This document shows, one piece after another, positions 34,484-42,412 of a stretch of DNA of 64,000 bases. Source of the DNA: Kumtagia ephedrae (GTDB taxonomy: Bacteria > Pseudomonadota > Alphaproteobacteria > Rhizobiales > Rhizobiaceae). The notes under the pieces were generated by a model. It searched no databases. It was not told where the DNA came from and saw nothing but the letters and a program-made list of their open reading frames with translations. The first letter of the stretch is position 1, and each line of letters starts with the position of its first letter. The stretch spans positions 118,161 through 182,160 of the forward strand of contig NZ_PXYK01000012.1 in assembly GCF_003012745.1 (NCBI RefSeq), read 5' to 3'. The position numbers were made by a program, and so were the translations under genes.

Positions 34484-36250
34484 CTAAAGATCCAGCACCA
34501 GCCGCGCAGACTTGGCGCGCGACACGCAGGTCATGATCTTGGTGCCCGACCGCTTCTCGGCATCGTTCAGATAGACGTCCTGGTGGTCCGGCTCGCCCTC
34601 GATCACCGTCGCCAGGCAGGTGCCGCAGGCGCCCTGCTCGCAGGATGACGGCATGTCGACGCCCGCCTCGCGCACCACGTCGAGGATGGTCCTGCCGGCC
34701 GGCACCGTCAGAGTCATGCAGGAGCGCGCCAGCGCCACCTCGAAGCTGGAGCTGTCGTCGATGACCTTCGTGTTCTTGAAATACTCGAAATGCACCGCCG
34801 TCTCCGGCCAGCCGAGCTCGGCGGCGATCGTTCGCGCCGCCTCCAGCATCGGCCCAGGGCCGCAGAGATAGAGATGCGTGTCGGGCCTGTAGCCGCTGAG
34901 AATCTCACGCAGCTTCGCCCCGGTCTGCTCCGGTGACAGCCCGAGATGCGGCTTCAGCGCCATGCCCAGCGTGCCCGTGCGCTCGGGAAAGGCGAGCTGC
35001 GCTTCATTCTGCGCGAAATAGTGCAGGTCGAAGGCGAGATCCTGGTTCTTCAGCGCCTGCGCCATGGCGATCAGCGGCGTGATGCCGATGCCGCCGGCGA
35101 CGAAGATGGTCTTCACCGCGTCGCGGCGCAGCGGGAAATTGTTGCGCGGCTCCGAGATCGCCAGAACGTCGCCTTCGCGCACCGTCTCGTGCATGCAGGA
35201 GGAGCCGCCGGCCGAATCCCGCTCCAGCTTGACGCCGATCCCAAAACTGTCGCTCTCGCCCGGCCCGTTGACGATCGAATACTGGCGGATCAGCCCGTTC
35301 GGCATGTGCACGTCGATATGGGCGCCGGGCTGGAAGGTCGGCAGCAGACCCTTGATCGGCCTGAGCTCGAAGCCGGCGATACCGTCGGCCGCCGCCCATT
35401 TCCGCGCTACCTGCACCCGGATGGCCGCCTTGCGGCCATGCGGCGTCGCTTCCGGCATCTCGGCCAGCTCCGGCGACACGCGCTCTATCACCGGCTCGAT
35501 CGGCGCCGGCGCCGGCATTTGCGCGGCATCGCGCTCCAGCGTATCGCGCAGTTTTGACAGAAGCTCGTTGTGATGGCGCAGCACCGCGAGGCGCTCGGCC
35601 CCCTCCAGCCTGGAATCGAGCACGCCGCGGATGACCGAGCGGCCGGAATCGACCGGCTGCACGAAGAACACGGCGAGCGTCGCGGCATCGCCGTCGCGCG
35701 AACACAGGGCGGCGGAGAAGGCGCCCGCGGCCTCGACCGTCACATCGGCCTCCGCGCCGTCGAGGCGGCCGCTCGGCTGGAAGCGGTAATCCTTCAGCCT
35801 GTCGGCGACGAGATCGGCGGGGGCGTTGAGCGGGATGCCGCGCAGCACCAGCAGGTCGCCCTCGGCGAGGCCGGAGACGGCGGGCACCTCGTCCACCGGC
35901 TCCTCGGCCGACCACACCAGGCCGTAGCGCTCGACCGCCGGGTAGGTGCGGTTGGTGATGGTGCGGGCCGGCGCGTCGGCGGGATGCGCGGGGATGTAGG
36001 TGCAGCCGGCGGTGCGGTTGGAATAGCGCCAGCCGTGATACTGGCACTTCAGTTCGCGGCCGTCATTGATGCCGATCGACAGCCGCACGCCGCGGTGCAG
36101 GCAGCGGTTCTCCCAGGCGTTGACATAGCCGTCGTCGGCCCGCCACACGGCGAATTCCCGGCCGAGCAGCTGGGCATGGAAGACATGGCGGAACGGCAGG
36201 TCGGAGGACGCGGCGATGGGATGCCATCTGGTCTTGGCGGTGTCGAGCAT
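34484..36250 (-). CDS. Rieske-domain-fused oxygenase reductase, NdmD-like
   Basis: The 588-residue protein has three redox modules. An N-terminal Rieske [2Fe-2S] domain has C50/H52 (CLHRG) and C69/H72 (CQYHGW). An FNR-type flavin/NAD domain has RQYS 322-325, GGIGITP 386-392 and CGPGPM 463-468. A C-terminal plant-type [2Fe-2S] ferredoxin has C537, C542, C545 and C575. Ordinary Rieske oxygenase reductases lack the first module; it is the hallmark of NdmD, which supplies the Rieske centre to NdmC. Residues about 160-260 (including FVQPVD) resemble a shrunken oxygenase catalytic domain without iron ligands. Its partners should be the two catalytic proteins encoded upstream. Architecture is certain; the demethylase assignment is inference. 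Confidence 0.9.
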   Translation of the reverse strand: MLDTAKTRWHPIAASSDLPFRHVFHAQLLGREFAVWRADDGYVNAWENRCLHRGVRLSIGINDGRELKCQYHGWRYSNRTAGCTYIPAHPADAPARTITNRTYPAVERYGLVWSAEEPVDEVPAVSGLAEGDLLVLRGIPLNAPADLVADRLKDYRFQPSGRLDGAEADVTVEAAGAFSAALCSRDGDAATLAVFFVQPVDSGRSVIRGVLDSRLEGAERLAVLRHHNELLSKLRDTLERDAAQMPAPAPIEPVIERVSPELAEMPEATPHGRKAAIRVQVARKWAAADGIAGFELRPIKGLLPTFQPGAHIDVHMPNGLIRQYSIVNGPGESDSFGIGVKLERDSAGGSSCMHETVREGDVLAISEPRNNFPLRRDAVKTIFVAGGIGITPLIAMAQALKNQDLAFDLHYFAQNEAQLAFPERTGTLGMALKPHLGLSPEQTGAKLREILSGYRPDTHLYLCGPGPMLEAARTIAAELGWPETAVHFEYFKNTKVIDDSSSFEVALARSCMTLTVPAGRTILDVVREAGVDMPSSCEQGACGTCLATVIEGEPDHQDVYLNDAEKRSGTKIMTCVSRAKSARLVLDL

Positions 36251-36289
36251 GGCTACTCTTTCTCGGGCAGGGCGATCGCATATGAAATT

Positions 36290-36419
36290 ACCCCCACCCC
36301 GTACCCCTTCTCACAAGGGGGAGGCGGAGCGGCTAGCGTATCCGCCAGGCGACAATCGCCAACGGTTTCGCGTGGCGTGGCGGCCGAAAAGTCCTCCTCG
36401 CCCGTGAGGGGTGGGGGTG
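36290..36419. repeat. Nested palindromic intergenic repeat, copy C (decayed)
   Basis: The left arm starts ACCCCCACCCC (36290) and has CTCACAAGGGGGAGG. The right arm is shortened to CGTGAGGGGTGGGGGT (ends 36419). The outer sequence GGGCAGGGCGATCGCATATG at 36265-36284 belongs to the same family. It separates the reductase gene from the catalytic subunit genes. Confidence 0.75.
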
Positions 36420-36463
36420 CGAAGCAGGACAAGGCTTCTGAGATTCCCATATCTGCGCTGCTG

Positions 36464-37369
36464 TCAGCTGGCGGCCGGGATGACGCCGTAGGTCACGCCC
36501 TTCTGGCTCAGCCAGCGGCGGTAGGCGATCGCCGACTTGTCGGCGCGGATCGGCGTCTCGGCGCGCGGGTCGAGCGGCAGCCGCTTCGGGAACTGGTTCT
36601 CCAGGATCGGCTTGTCCTGGCCAAAGATGGTCTGCTGGAAGCGCTTGATCACTTTGTCCTCGTTCTCGTCGTCGAGCACGCACAGCATCATGTGCGCGCG
36701 CACATGCTCCTGGTCGACCGGCTGCAGGAAGATGGCGATGACGTCGAGGCGCGCCTCGTCGACCGGGCTCGATTTGTAGAGCACCGAGCAATAGGGGTGC
36801 GGCACGCGGTAGACGTAGTCGACATCCGCCCCGCCGGTGGAAACGGTCGAGGCCATGGGCTGGAAGAAGCGGCAGCGGGTGGCGAGGATCTCGTCGCGGT
36901 CGACCGAGATCTCGACGTCGTATTCCTTCACCTCGGTATGCGGCTCGGCGCCGAGGATGTCGGTATGGACATAGGGGAAGTGGCCCATGTCCAGGAAGTT
37001 CTCGATGGCGCGCGGCGCCGAGACGTTGACGCCCATGGTCGCCGCGTTGAGCCGGCGCCGGTCGGCTTCGGCATATTCGGGGATCGGGAACAGGTCGTCC
37101 GGCGGGTTTCCCAGCGAGGTCCAGATATAGCCGTAGGCGATCTTTGCGGGCAGCGTGTCAGCGACGGCGGCGACATCGATGCTGCTGCCCGCCGGCAGAT
37201 CCCGGCGCGACCGCCAGGCGGCCCCGATGCCTGCGCCGTCCACGGCATAGCCGATGCGCTCCTCCAGCAGCACGGTCTCGGCCACGACGCCCGCCGGCGT
37301 CTCCGACACCGCGGCGAGCGGGTGCCACAGGTTGAGGATCACCGGATCCTGGCATTTTGGCTGGGTCAT
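36464..37369 (-). CDS. Rieske-less oxygenase catalytic subunit 1, NdmC-like
   Basis: The 301-residue protein has the non-haem iron motif of Rieske oxygenase alpha subunits, ENFLDMGHFPYVH (D127, H130, H135), and a candidate third ligand D252 in QDKPILENQ. The N-terminus keeps the start of a Rieske domain (LNLWHPLAAVSE) but the whole CxH...CxxH cluster loop is missing, and the chain passes directly to AYGYIWTSLG. It therefore needs an external Rieske centre, as NdmC does from NdmD. GAGGACG precedes the ATG. It follows its paralogue with a 31-nt gap. The expected reaction is mono-oxygenation, for example N-demethylation of an N-methyl heterocycle; substrate unknown. Confidence 0.87.
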   Translation of the reverse strand: MTQPKCQDPVILNLWHPLAAVSETPAGVVAETVLLEERIGYAVDGAGIGAAWRSRRDLPAGSSIDVAAVADTLPAKIAYGYIWTSLGNPPDDLFPIPEYAEADRRRLNAATMGVNVSAPRAIENFLDMGHFPYVHTDILGAEPHTEVKEYDVEISVDRDEILATRCRFFQPMASTVSTGGADVDYVYRVPHPYCSVLYKSSPVDEARLDVIAIFLQPVDQEHVRAHMMLCVLDDENEDKVIKRFQQTIFGQDKPILENQFPKRLPLDPRAETPIRADKSAIAYRRWLSQKGVTYGVIPAAS

Positions 37370-37400
37370 CGTCCTCGTTCCATGAAGCTGTCCTTATCCG

Positions 37401-38267
37401 TCAGGTTCGCGCCGGTATGGCACCATAGGACACCGCATGGTCGCGCAGCCAGCGCCGGTAGAAGACCGAGACCGCGTCGGCGCGGATCGGCGTCTCGGCG
37501 CGCGGGTCGAGCGGCAGGCGCTTCGGCATCTGGTTCTCCAGGATCGGCTTGTCCTGGGCGAAGATGAGTTGCATGAAGCTGCGCACGATCGCCGCGTCGA
37601 TGCCGTCCTTCAGGTAGCAGAGGAAGGGATGGGCGACGCAGTTCTCCTCGTCGACCGGCTGAACAAACAGCGTGATGACGTCGAGGCGGTCCTTCTGCAC
37701 CGGATTGCTCTTGTAGAGCGCCACCGTGTACGGGCGGATCACCTTGTAGACGTAATCGACGACAAAGCCCTCGCTGGCGGTCGGCGAGGCCACCGGCTGG
37801 TAGAACCGGCATTCGGTCGCCAGCAATTCGTCCGCTTCCGTGACCTCGACCTTGTAGGGCGCCACCTCGGTGTGCGGCTCGTCGCCCAGCCAGCCCGTAT
37901 GCACGAACGGGAAGTGGCCCATGTCCAGAAAATTCTCGACCGCCCGCAGGCCCGACACCTTTACGGCGATCGAGCCGCCGGTGACGAGGTGGCGGTCCGT
38001 CTCCCCCGCTTCCGGCACGCCGACGATCGCGCGGTCCGGCGTCCCCAGGCAGGCCCACAGGAAGCCGTAGCGGATTTCCGACGCGACGGCTTCCCCGCTG
38101 TCGTCGCGCACGACATCGCGGCCATGGCGACGGCCCGCTTGGATGGTGAGGTCGATCCCCAGCAGGCGAGTGCGGAACGGCACCTCGGCCGACAGATTGG
38201 CCAGGTCCGCCACCACATGCCAGTCGTTTAGAAGAACGTCGTCGCTGCAAAGGGCGGTGTTGCTCAT
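37401..38267 (-). CDS. Rieske-less oxygenase catalytic subunit 2, NdmC-like
   Basis: The 288-residue paralogue of the next gene has the iron motif ENFLDMGHFPFVH (D115, H118, H123), D239 in QDKPILENQ and the same C-terminal RLPLDPRAETPIRAD block. The N-terminus retains NDWHVVADLANL and FRTRLLG but lacks all four Rieske cluster ligands. The start is fixed by GGAGGG 6 nt upstream. It is the first gene of the leftward operon, facing the GntR gene. Two catalytic subunits with one shared reductase suggest either two regiospecificities or a hetero-oligomer, like NdmA/NdmB sharing NdmD. Confidence 0.87.
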   Translation of the reverse strand: MSNTALCSDDVLLNDWHVVADLANLSAEVPFRTRLLGIDLTIQAGRRHGRDVVRDDSGEAVASEIRYGFLWACLGTPDRAIVGVPEAGETDRHLVTGGSIAVKVSGLRAVENFLDMGHFPFVHTGWLGDEPHTEVAPYKVEVTEADELLATECRFYQPVASPTASEGFVVDYVYKVIRPYTVALYKSNPVQKDRLDVITLFVQPVDEENCVAHPFLCYLKDGIDAAIVRSFMQLIFAQDKPILENQMPKRLPLDPRAETPIRADAVSVFYRRWLRDHAVSYGAIPART

Positions 38268-38337
38268 CGCACCCTCCTGGCTAGCACTTCCCCATGAACC
38301 TAGCTCTGTTATGGTCTCATTGGAACCACAGGATTGG

Positions 38338-38387
38338 ATATCAATCAATGAGATTCTGTCTGTCAAAGTAAGATTTTTGATTGACAG
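38338..38387. promoter_or_regulatory. Divergent promoter/operator region between oxygenase operon and GntR gene
   Basis: The inverted repeat CTGTCAA (38360-38366)/TTGACAG (38381-38387) has a 14-nt spacer in an AT-rich patch. Each arm supplies a TTGACA-like -35 element, one per strand. Leftward, TTGACA is followed 17 nt later by a weak -10 (TGATAT). This is a plausible binding site for the adjacent FadR-type GntR regulator, controlling both directions. Read by eye, so tentative. Confidence 0.5.
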
Positions 38388-38507
38388 CTTGGATTGATTG
38401 AATACCCATAAGCTGGATCGAGGCTCCGGATAGCAAAGGCATTCACGCCGCAGCGGGGCCGAGGCAATGCCGCCGGGCGGATGACGGCCCGGCGAGGGGA
38501 ACCGTTC

Positions 38508-39284
38508 ATGAGCAGCCGCTCGCAGGCGATTGCCGACATACTGACCCGGGCGATCATTGATCACCGGCTGGTGCCCGGTTGCAAGCTGGGCGAACGGGAA
38601 TTGTCCGAAATATTCCACGTCAGCCGCATCGTCGTGCGCCAGGCGCTGATCCGCCTCGCCGACGACGGGCTGGCGCAGATCGAGCGCAATCGCGGCGCCT
38701 TCGTCGCCCGCCCCAGCATGCAGGAGGCGATGGAGATCTACGACGCGCTGACGCTGGTCGAGCAGGGCGTCGCCGCGCAGCTCAGCGAACGGCTGGGCCC
38801 GGCCGGCTGGGCGGAGCTGCGCCAGCATGTCGAGCGCCAGCGCCAGGCCGTGGCCGCCGGCAACGACGCGCTGGCCGACGTGCTCGGCCAGGAATTCCAC
38901 ACCGTCTTCGTGCGTCTCAGCCGCAACAAGGTGATGCAGGAGATCCACGCCCAGTTGGTGCGCCGCACCACGTTGCTGCGCTCGCTCATCACCGCCGATT
39001 TCGACTACTGCAACCTGCTCGACGACCATTCGCGCATCGTCGACCTGCTCGAGAAGGGACGGCTGAAGCCGGCGATGGATCTGATCGACGCGCATCACCG
39101 CAGCGTGGTGCGCGGCTACATCATGGACCGGCAGGTCTTTCCGGAGCTCACGCCGCGCGACGCGCTGGAACCCTATCTCGACGGCAAGACCGGCGAAGCA
39201 CCGAAATCCCTATCGCAAACGCAAATAAAGACGGGAGAAAAGGACGAACCGGGGATGCATCGCCACGTCCACGCGTCCAGATAG
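38508..39284 (+). CDS. GntR-family (FadR/FCD) transcriptional regulator
   Basis: The 258-residue protein has an N-terminal winged helix (LGERELSEIFHVSRIVVRQALIRLADDGL) and a C-terminal FCD ligand-binding domain with its metal-binding histidines (GQEFHTVFV, DDHSRIV, AHHRSV). GAGGGGA lies 7 nt before the ATG at 38508. It stands between the divergent oxygenase operon and the ABC importer and is the probable local regulator. Its effector may be the imported compound. The tail after residue 230 is polar and not conserved in FCD proteins. Confidence 0.92.
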   Translation: MSSRSQAIADILTRAIIDHRLVPGCKLGERELSEIFHVSRIVVRQALIRLADDGLAQIERNRGAFVARPSMQEAMEIYDALTLVEQGVAAQLSERLGPAGWAELRQHVERQRQAVAAGNDALADVLGQEFHTVFVRLSRNKVMQEIHAQLVRRTTLLRSLITADFDYCNLLDDHSRIVDLLEKGRLKPAMDLIDAHHRSVVRGYIMDRQVFPELTPRDALEPYLDGKTGEAPKSLSQTQIKTGEKDEPGMHRHVHASR

Positions 39285-39337
39285 GCCCGGCGGCCGAAGC
39301 CGGGCACCGACAGCATGACCAACAGAGGGTTATCACC

Positions 39338-40432
39338 ATGTCCAACGTAACCAGAAGACAGTTTTTGCATTATTCCGGAGCGGCCGGCGCCGCACTCGCC
39401 ACCGGCGGGCTCGCCGGTGGCGCCAGCGCCCAGGAGCCGCTCAAGATCGGCGTCGTCTATGTCTCGCCGATCGCCGAGATCGGCTGGACCAAGCAGCACA
39501 GCCTTGGCGTCGACGCCATCAAGGCGGAGTTCGGCGACAAGGTCGCCATCACCGTGCTCGACAACATCTTCATGCCGCAGGACGCCGAACGCGTGTTCCG
39601 CGAGCTCGCCGCCTCCGGCAACCAGCTCATCTTCGGCACCAGCTTCTCGCACGGCACGCCGATGCAGAAGGTGGCGCCGCGCTTCCCGAAGGTTGCCTTC
39701 GAGCATTGCTCGGGCATCGTCCACCTCGCCAATCTCGGCACCTTCGAGGCCAAGTATTACGAAGGGACCTTCGTCGCCGGCGCGGCCGCCGGCCACATGA
39801 GCAAATCCGGCAAGATCGGCTTCATCGGCGGTTTCCCGATCCCGGACATCGTCGGCCCCGCCAACGCGCTGCTGCTCGGCGCCCAGAGCGTCAAGCCGGA
39901 GATCACCTGCAACGCCCTCTTCCTCAATTCCTGGTTCGATCCGGGCAAGGAGAAGGAGGCCGCCAACACGCTGCTGTCGCAAGGCTGCGACGTCATCTGC
40001 TCGATGACCGACACCGCCACCGGCGTGCAGGTGGCCGGCGAGGGCGGCGCCTGGTCCATCGGCTACGCCAGCGACATGGCCAAGTTCGGCTCGGGCAAGC
40101 AGCTCACCGCCTTCACCCTCGACTGGGCGAGCGACTATCTGCGCGCCGCCAGGGCGGTGGCCGCCGGCGAGTGGAAGCCGGAGGTGCATTGGGACGGGCT
40201 GGCCGCCGGCGTGGTCAAGATGGCACCCTACAACGAGGCGATCCCCGCCGACGTGGTGGCCAAGCTGAAGCAGCTCGAGGCGGATGTCGGCGCCGGCAAG
40301 ATCCATCCCTATGCGGGCGAGCTGAAGGATCAGGACGGCACCGTCAAGGTCGCCGCCGGCTCGGTGCTGCCGGACCCCGACATCCGCGGCATGAACTGGT
40401 TCGTCCAGGGCATGATCGGCAAGCTGGGGTAG
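39338..40432 (+). CDS. BMP-family (PnrA-like) ABC transporter substrate-binding protein
   Basis: The 364-residue precursor carries a twin-arginine-like signal (TRRQFLHYSGAAGAALATGG) and a Bmp/PnrA domain (LKIGVVYVSPIAEIGWTKQH, GTSFSHGTPM, FEHCSG, GFIGGFPIP). BMP-family binding proteins that have been studied mostly bind purine nucleosides or related compounds. It is the first gene of the importer, downstream of the GntR gene by 53 nt, with AGAGGG before the ATG. In this context it may bring in a methylated purine or nucleoside; the ligand is not proven. Confidence 0.92.
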   Translation: MSNVTRRQFLHYSGAAGAALATGGLAGGASAQEPLKIGVVYVSPIAEIGWTKQHSLGVDAIKAEFGDKVAITVLDNIFMPQDAERVFRELAASGNQLIFGTSFSHGTPMQKVAPRFPKVAFEHCSGIVHLANLGTFEAKYYEGTFVAGAAAGHMSKSGKIGFIGGFPIPDIVGPANALLLGAQSVKPEITCNALFLNSWFDPGKEKEAANTLLSQGCDVICSMTDTATGVQVAGEGGAWSIGYASDMAKFGSGKQLTAFTLDWASDYLRAARAVAAGEWKPEVHWDGLAAGVVKMAPYNEAIPADVVAKLKQLEADVGAGKIHPYAGELKDQDGTVKVAAGSVLPDPDIRGMNWFVQGMIGKLG

Positions 40433-40451
40433 GCGCGGGCGCCATCTTCTC

Positions 40452-40712
40452 CCTTGAGGGCAGGGCTATCGCATATATGAGTTTACCCCCACCCCTAGCC
40501 CCTCCCCACAAGGGGGAGGGGAACCGGCTGACCTCTCCGCTATGTGCCAATCGTCAACGGTTTCGTATGGCATCGCGGCCGCAAAGTCCCCCTCCCCCTT
40601 GTGGGGAGGTGTCAGGGGTGGGGGTAAGAAGCGACGAAATCCATCGCCGTTTGCCATATGCGATAGCCCTGCCCTCGAGGGGGAGATGGCCGCGCAGCGG
40701 CCAGAGGGGGTC
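40452..40712. repeat. Nested palindromic intergenic repeat, copy D (complete)
   Basis: This is the fullest copy. Outer arms are CTTGAGGGCAGGGCTATCGC (from 40453) and the complementary GCGATAGCCCTGCCCTCGAG (ending near 40679). Inner arms are CCCCCACCCCTAGCCCC and GTCAGGGGTGGGGG, each with a CCCCACAAGGGGG-type core. A short extra stem GGCCGCGCAGCGGCC follows (40689-40703). The 447-nt gap between the binding protein and ATPase genes (40433-40879) holds only this repeat and a small hairpin near 40810-40830. Confidence 0.88.
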
Positions 40713-40879
40713 GGTCAAGGCAGTGCGGGGCGCGAAGAGACCGTCGAGAGCACTGCCGCAACGACCCCACCCCGGTTCGCGGTTCTCCGCCTCGCTCCGA
40801 CCGCTCACCGACCCTCCCCGCAAGGGGGAGGGCAAGCCCCCCGCGGCAAAGCCCCACCCACCCGCAAGGTAGGTCCCCG

Positions 40880-42412
40880 ATGATCCCGCGCCTCGAACTG
40901 CGCAACATCTGCAAGAGCTATCCCGGCGTCGTCGCCAATGACGACATCTCGCTGTCGATCATGCCAGGCGAGATCCATGCCGTGCTCGGCGAGAACGGCG
41001 CCGGCAAGTCGACGCTGATGAAGATCATCTATGGCGCCGCCCAGGCCGATTCCGGTGAAATCTATTGCGACGGCAGGCTGATCGCGGCGCACGACCCGGC
41101 CAGCTCGCGCGCCCTCGGCATCGAGATGGTCTACCAGCATTTCGCGCTGTTCGAATCCGTCACCGTGGTCGAGAACATCGCGCTGTCGCTGCCGGGCCGC
41201 TTCGACCTCGACGCGCTCGCCGCGCAGATTACCGACCTGTCGCAGCGCTACGGCATGCCGATCGACCCGCGCCGGCGCGTCCACGACCTGTCCGTCGGCG
41301 AGCGCCAGCGCGTCGAGATCGTGCGCTGCCTGCTGCGCTCGCCGAAGCTGCTCATCCTCGACGAGCCGACCTCCGTTCTTACCCCGCAGGCGGTGGTGAA
41401 ACTGTTCGAGACGCTGCGCCAGCTCGCCGCCGAAGGCTGCTCCATCGTCTACATCAGCCACAAGCTCGACGAGGTCCAGGAGCTCTGCGATTCCGCCACC
41501 GTGCTGCGCAACGGCCGAGTGACCGGCACGGCGAAGCCGAAGCAGACCACCTCGCTGGAGCTCGCCCGCATGATGGTCGGCTCGCAGCTGCCCGAGATGC
41601 ATGTCAGCCCGGCAATGCCGGGCGAGACGCCGGTGCTGGAGGTCCGCGGCCTGACCGCCGCGCCACGCGACCGCTACGGCGTCGCCTTGGAAGGTGTCTC
41701 CTTCGCCGTCCATGGCGGCGAGATCGTCGGCCTCGCCGGCATCTCCGGCAACGGCCAGGCCGAGCTGGTGGCACTGCTCAGCGGCGAGCGGACGCACGCG
41801 GACCCCGACGCGATCCGCATCGGCGGCAAGCCCTCGGCGCATCTCGGCGCCGGCCAGAGACGCAGGCTCGGCATGGCCTTCGTGCCGGAGGAGCGGCTGG
41901 GGCGCGGCGCCGTGCCGCCGCATGCGCTGTGGCAGAACGCCGTGCTGACCGGCCACCGCACCGGCATCGTCCGCAACGGGCTGGTCGACCGCGGCAAGGC
42001 CGCCGCCTTCGCCAAGGGCGTCATCGACCGCTTCAAGGTCAAGGCAAACGGCCCGCAGGCCAGCGCGCAGAGCCTGTCCGGCGGCAACCTGCAGAAATTC
42101 ATCGTCGGGCGCGAGATCGCGCTCGCGCCGAAGCTGTTCCTGGTGTCGCAGCCGACCTGGGGCGTCGACGTCGGCGCGGCCGCCTTCATCCGCCAGACGC
42201 TGGTCGATCTGAGCCGTGCCGGCGCGGCGGTGCTAGTGGTTTCGGAGGAACTCGACGAGCTCTTCGAGATCTGCGACCGCCTGCTCGTCATCTGCCAGGG
42301 CAAGGTATCGCCGCCGCTGATCCGGCGCCAAACCAACCGCGAGGAGGTCGGTCTGCTCATGACCAACCGCGCCAGCGGAACGAAAGGGAAAGACCTTGCG
42401 CTTCAGGATTGA
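40880..42412 (+). CDS. BMP-type ABC transporter, double ATP-binding protein
   Basis: The 510-residue protein has two ABC domains. The first has Walker A GENGAGKST, signature LSVGERQRVEI and Walker B LLILDEPTS. The second has a degenerate Walker A (GISGNGQAE) and signature LSGGNLQKFIVG. This is the RbsA/NupA arrangement used by BMP-type nucleoside and sugar importers. It is encoded before two permeases, the first of which starts 17 nt inside its 3' end. Energises uptake of the ligand bound by the preceding BMP protein. Confidence 0.94.
   Translation: MIPRLELRNICKSYPGVVANDDISLSIMPGEIHAVLGENGAGKSTLMKIIYGAAQADSGEIYCDGRLIAAHDPASSRALGIEMVYQHFALFESVTVVENIALSLPGRFDLDALAAQITDLSQRYGMPIDPRRRVHDLSVGERQRVEIVRCLLRSPKLLILDEPTSVLTPQAVVKLFETLRQLAAEGCSIVYISHKLDEVQELCDSATVLRNGRVTGTAKPKQTTSLELARMMVGSQLPEMHVSPAMPGETPVLEVRGLTAAPRDRYGVALEGVSFAVHGGEIVGLAGISGNGQAELVALLSGERTHADPDAIRIGGKPSAHLGAGQRRRLGMAFVPEERLGRGAVPPHALWQNAVLTGHRTGIVRNGLVDRGKAAAFAKGVIDRFKVKANGPQASAQSLSGGNLQKFIVGREIALAPKLFLVSQPTWGVDVGAAAFIRQTLVDLSRAGAAVLVVSEELDELFEICDRLLVICQGKVSPPLIRRQTNREEVGLLMTNRASGTKGKDLALQD

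Noticed and set aside
36464..38267. Catalytic subunits as ordinary full-length Rieske oxygenase alpha subunits truncated by frameshift
   Set aside because: Both genes have intact starts with good ribosome binding sites and keep sequence on both sides of the missing Rieske loop, so the loss is an internal, shared deletion and not a recent frameshift.
33379..40712. GC-rich palindromes as individual gene-specific terminators
   Set aside because: Near-identical sequence at five places and complementary long arms show a dispersed repeat family; termination may be a side effect.
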